Shown here: in pieces, positions 6,085 through 7,410 of the stretch
Numbering within the stretch: the stretch's first letter is position 1
Layout: each line of letters starts with the position of its first letter
Assembly: GCA_016937135.1 (NCBI GenBank)
Contig: JAFGWO010000004.1
Coordinates: 1-7,410, forward strand
Direction: 5' to 3'
Source of the DNA: Pseudomonadota bacterium
Lineage (GTDB): Bacteria > BMS3Abin14
Length of the DNA stretch: 7,410 nucleotides
Made by a program: the position numbers and the translations under genes
Notes under the pieces: generated by a model
What the model was told of the DNA's origin: nothing
The model's input: the letters and a program-made list of their open reading frames with translations, nothing else
The model's database searches: none

Positions 6085-7410
6085 ATGCGGGAACGGATAA
6101 AACGGCCGCTTTGCTGTGCCGTTATCCTCATGATGGGGATCCTTCTCCTGGCCGGACCGTCGCAGGGTAAGCCCGAATTTTCGGCCGCAACCGGGCTGGG
6201 GTGCGGGGCCTGCCACGTCGATCCGGTAAAAGGGGGTGCCCTCAACGCCCAGGGGGAGGAATATCGGGCCGCGGGGTACAGGCTGCCGGGTGCCGGCGGT
6301 TCGGCCACAACCGGGATCCAGCTCTTAAAATTCCTGCTCGGGTTCATCCATGTCCTCTTCTCATTCGTCTGGTTCGGGGCCATCCTCTACATCCATCTTT
6401 TTATCACCCCCAAACGCTTCACAAGTGGGTTGCCCGCCCCTGAAATAAGGCTCGGGTGGATCGGAATCCTGGTGGTCGGGGTCACGGGAGCGGCCCTCTC
6501 TCTCCTCAGGATCCAGCACCTGAGCGAACTGTGGACCACGACCTTCGGCATTGTCTGGATCATCAAGGTCGGCGCGTTTGCCGTCATGGTCCTCATCGCC
6601 GCTGTCGTCACCACAAAAGTCAACAGGCGGATGCGGGAGGAAGCCGGAAGCCGTCAGACCGAAACGGCCAGGATCATATTCGAGGGGGAAATCTACGATG
6701 TCTCGGGGAGCGGACTCTGGAAGGACGGGGTCCACATGGGGCGGCACCACGCCGGGGAGGATCTGACGTCGGCGATGGCCGGGGCTCCCCACGGCGCCGA
6801 GGTGATGGAAAGGGTGAAAAAAGTCGGGCCGGCCGGCCAGGAAGAACTGGGAAAGCCCTCGGGAGCCACAAAAGTTTTTATCCCGATGGCCTATATCAAC
6901 CTTGGCCTCGTGGTCGTCATCCTCCTCTGCGTCGCCTGGTGGAACTGGGGGCCATCCATAATCGTTCCTCCCGCGCAGGCGTCCGAGGAGGAAAAATTGA
7001 TCCAGTCCCTTGTGGATGGATCTGAAAAGTGCATCCAGTGCCACAGGGAAAAGGGGTTTTTCTCCGCCCAGATCGAGGAATGGAGCCAGGGCCGCCACGC
7101 CCGGGCCGCCGTCGGGTGTTATGGCTGTCACCGGGCGGAACCGGGTGAACCGGATGCCGTCGATCACAACGGCTTCACTGTCGCCACTATTGTCTCCCCG
7201 ATGGACTGCGCGCGCTGCCATCCCGAGGCCGCCAGGGAATTCGCCTCCAGCAGGCACGCTGAAGGAGGACAGATCCTGGCTTCCCTGGATAACTACCTTG
7301 GAGAGGTGGTGGAGGGGATCCCGGCCGGGATAAGCGGATGCCAGCAGTGCCACGGTTCGACCATAAGAGTCGCCAACGACGGCAGGGTTGCCCCCGAAAC
7401 CTGGCCGAAT
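6085..7410 (+). CDS. Composite membrane redox protein: c-haem, membrane helices, cytochrome b5 domain, HAO-like multihaem region (3' end outside window)
   Basis: The frame is open from ATG 6085 (GGGGAGG just upstream) to the window edge: 442 residues, incomplete. In order: signal sequence (1-28); a first haem-c motif CGACH (40-44), followed by an LNAQGEEYRAAGY segment common after such motifs; three helices (about 79-107, 122-141, 154-176) in a CopD-like arrangement with His89, His104 and His145; a cytochrome b5-like domain (196-248) with YDVSGSGLWKDG, HMGR, HHAGEDLT and APHG, whose haem ligands are probably His217 (or 221/222) and His236; a fourth helix (about 265-287); then CIQCH (316-320), CYGCH (345-349), CARCH (375-379) and CQQCH (419-423). 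The stretch from PMDCARCHPEAAREF to SLDNYLGEVVEG resembles hydroxylamine-oxidoreductase-type multihaem cytochromes. Positively charged loops after helices 1 and 3 put the b5 domain in the cytoplasm and all c-haems in the periplasm. It is likely an electron conduit; the substrate is unknown. Confidence 0.85.
   Translation, partial: MRERIKRPLCCAVILMMGILLLAGPSQGKPEFSAATGLGCGACHVDPVKGGALNAQGEEYRAAGYRLPGAGGSATTGIQLLKFLLGFIHVLFSFVWFGAILYIHLFITPKRFTSGLPAPEIRLGWIGILVVGVTGAALSLLRIQHLSELWTTTFGIVWIIKVGAFAVMVLIAAVVTTKVNRRMREEAGSRQTETARIIFEGEIYDVSGSGLWKDGVHMGRHHAGEDLTSAMAGAPHGAEVMERVKKVGPAGQEELGKPSGATKVFIPMAYINLGLVVVILLCVAWWNWGPSIIVPPAQASEEEKLIQSLVDGSEKCIQCHREKGFFSAQIEEWSQGRHARAAVGCYGCHRAEPGEPDAVDHNGFTVATIVSPMDCARCHPEAAREFASSRHAEGGQILASLDNYLGEVVEGIPAGISGCQQCHGSTIRVANDGRVAPETWPN

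Noticed and set aside
5352..6383. 343-codon minus-strand open frame across the repeats and the DUF486 gene
   Set aside because: It is antisense to a well-supported gene, its C-terminal part is translated repeat sequence, and its composition (Pro, Arg, Ser, His rich) is typical of a GC-rich shadow frame.
6361..7353. 330-codon minus-strand open frame
   Set aside because: It lies fully opposite the composite haem gene, whose plus frame shows ordered domains and five CxxCH motifs. The minus frame is Asp/His/Arg/Pro-rich with no recognisable domain.

Overview
The window is GC-rich (roughly 60% by eye). It carries six plus-strand genes and a hairpin-rich repeat family. I recognise haem-c proteins, a multihaem hydroxylamine-oxidoreductase-like (HAO-like) domain, SHOCT-type small membrane proteins and hairpin repeats ending in GACCCTATCAA. 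Together these suggest an anaerobic, cytochrome-rich Gram-negative of the Desulfobacterota/'deltaproteobacterial' type. That lineage is an inference; no rRNA or other taxonomic marker is present.

Layout: (1) 1-72 is the right-hand part of a multi-hairpin repeat. (2) 102-892 holds two overlapping genes (ATGA overlap): a small Met/Gly/Trp-rich SHOCT membrane protein and a monohaem c-type cytochrome. (3) 893-1069 is a spacer with a plausible sigma70 promoter. (4) 1070-5027 holds two monovalent cation/proton antiporters in tandem: a CPA2 (Kef-type) protein with RCK_N (TrkA-N) and TrkA-C domains, then a CPA1 (NhaP-type) protein with its own Rossmann-like C-terminal region. (5) 5028-5567 is 540 bases without a gene. 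It holds a possible terminator, a TTGACA-N17-TATGAG promoter-like sequence, two near-identical tandem multi-hairpin units of about 160 bp, a short hairpin and a strong 15-bp GC-rich stem-loop. (6) 5568-5912 is a DUF486/DMT-family small membrane protein. (7) 6085 to the right edge is an open reading frame that leaves the window. It encodes a composite redox protein: signal sequence, one c-haem motif, three membrane helices, a cytochrome b5-like domain, a fourth helix and at least four further CxxCH motifs in an HAO-like arrangement.

How they may work together: the cytochrome pair and the composite haem protein are membrane or periplasmic electron-transfer proteins. The antiporters handle K+/Na+/H+ exchange and, through their nucleotide-binding domains, could respond to cell redox or nucleotide state. 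I see no direct evidence that the modules form one pathway. The two items most worth following up are the covarying multi-hairpin repeat family, whose copies lie in the same orientation on both sides of the SHOCT-cytochrome-antiporter block, and the b5/multihaem-c fusion predicted to place haem on both sides of the inner membrane.
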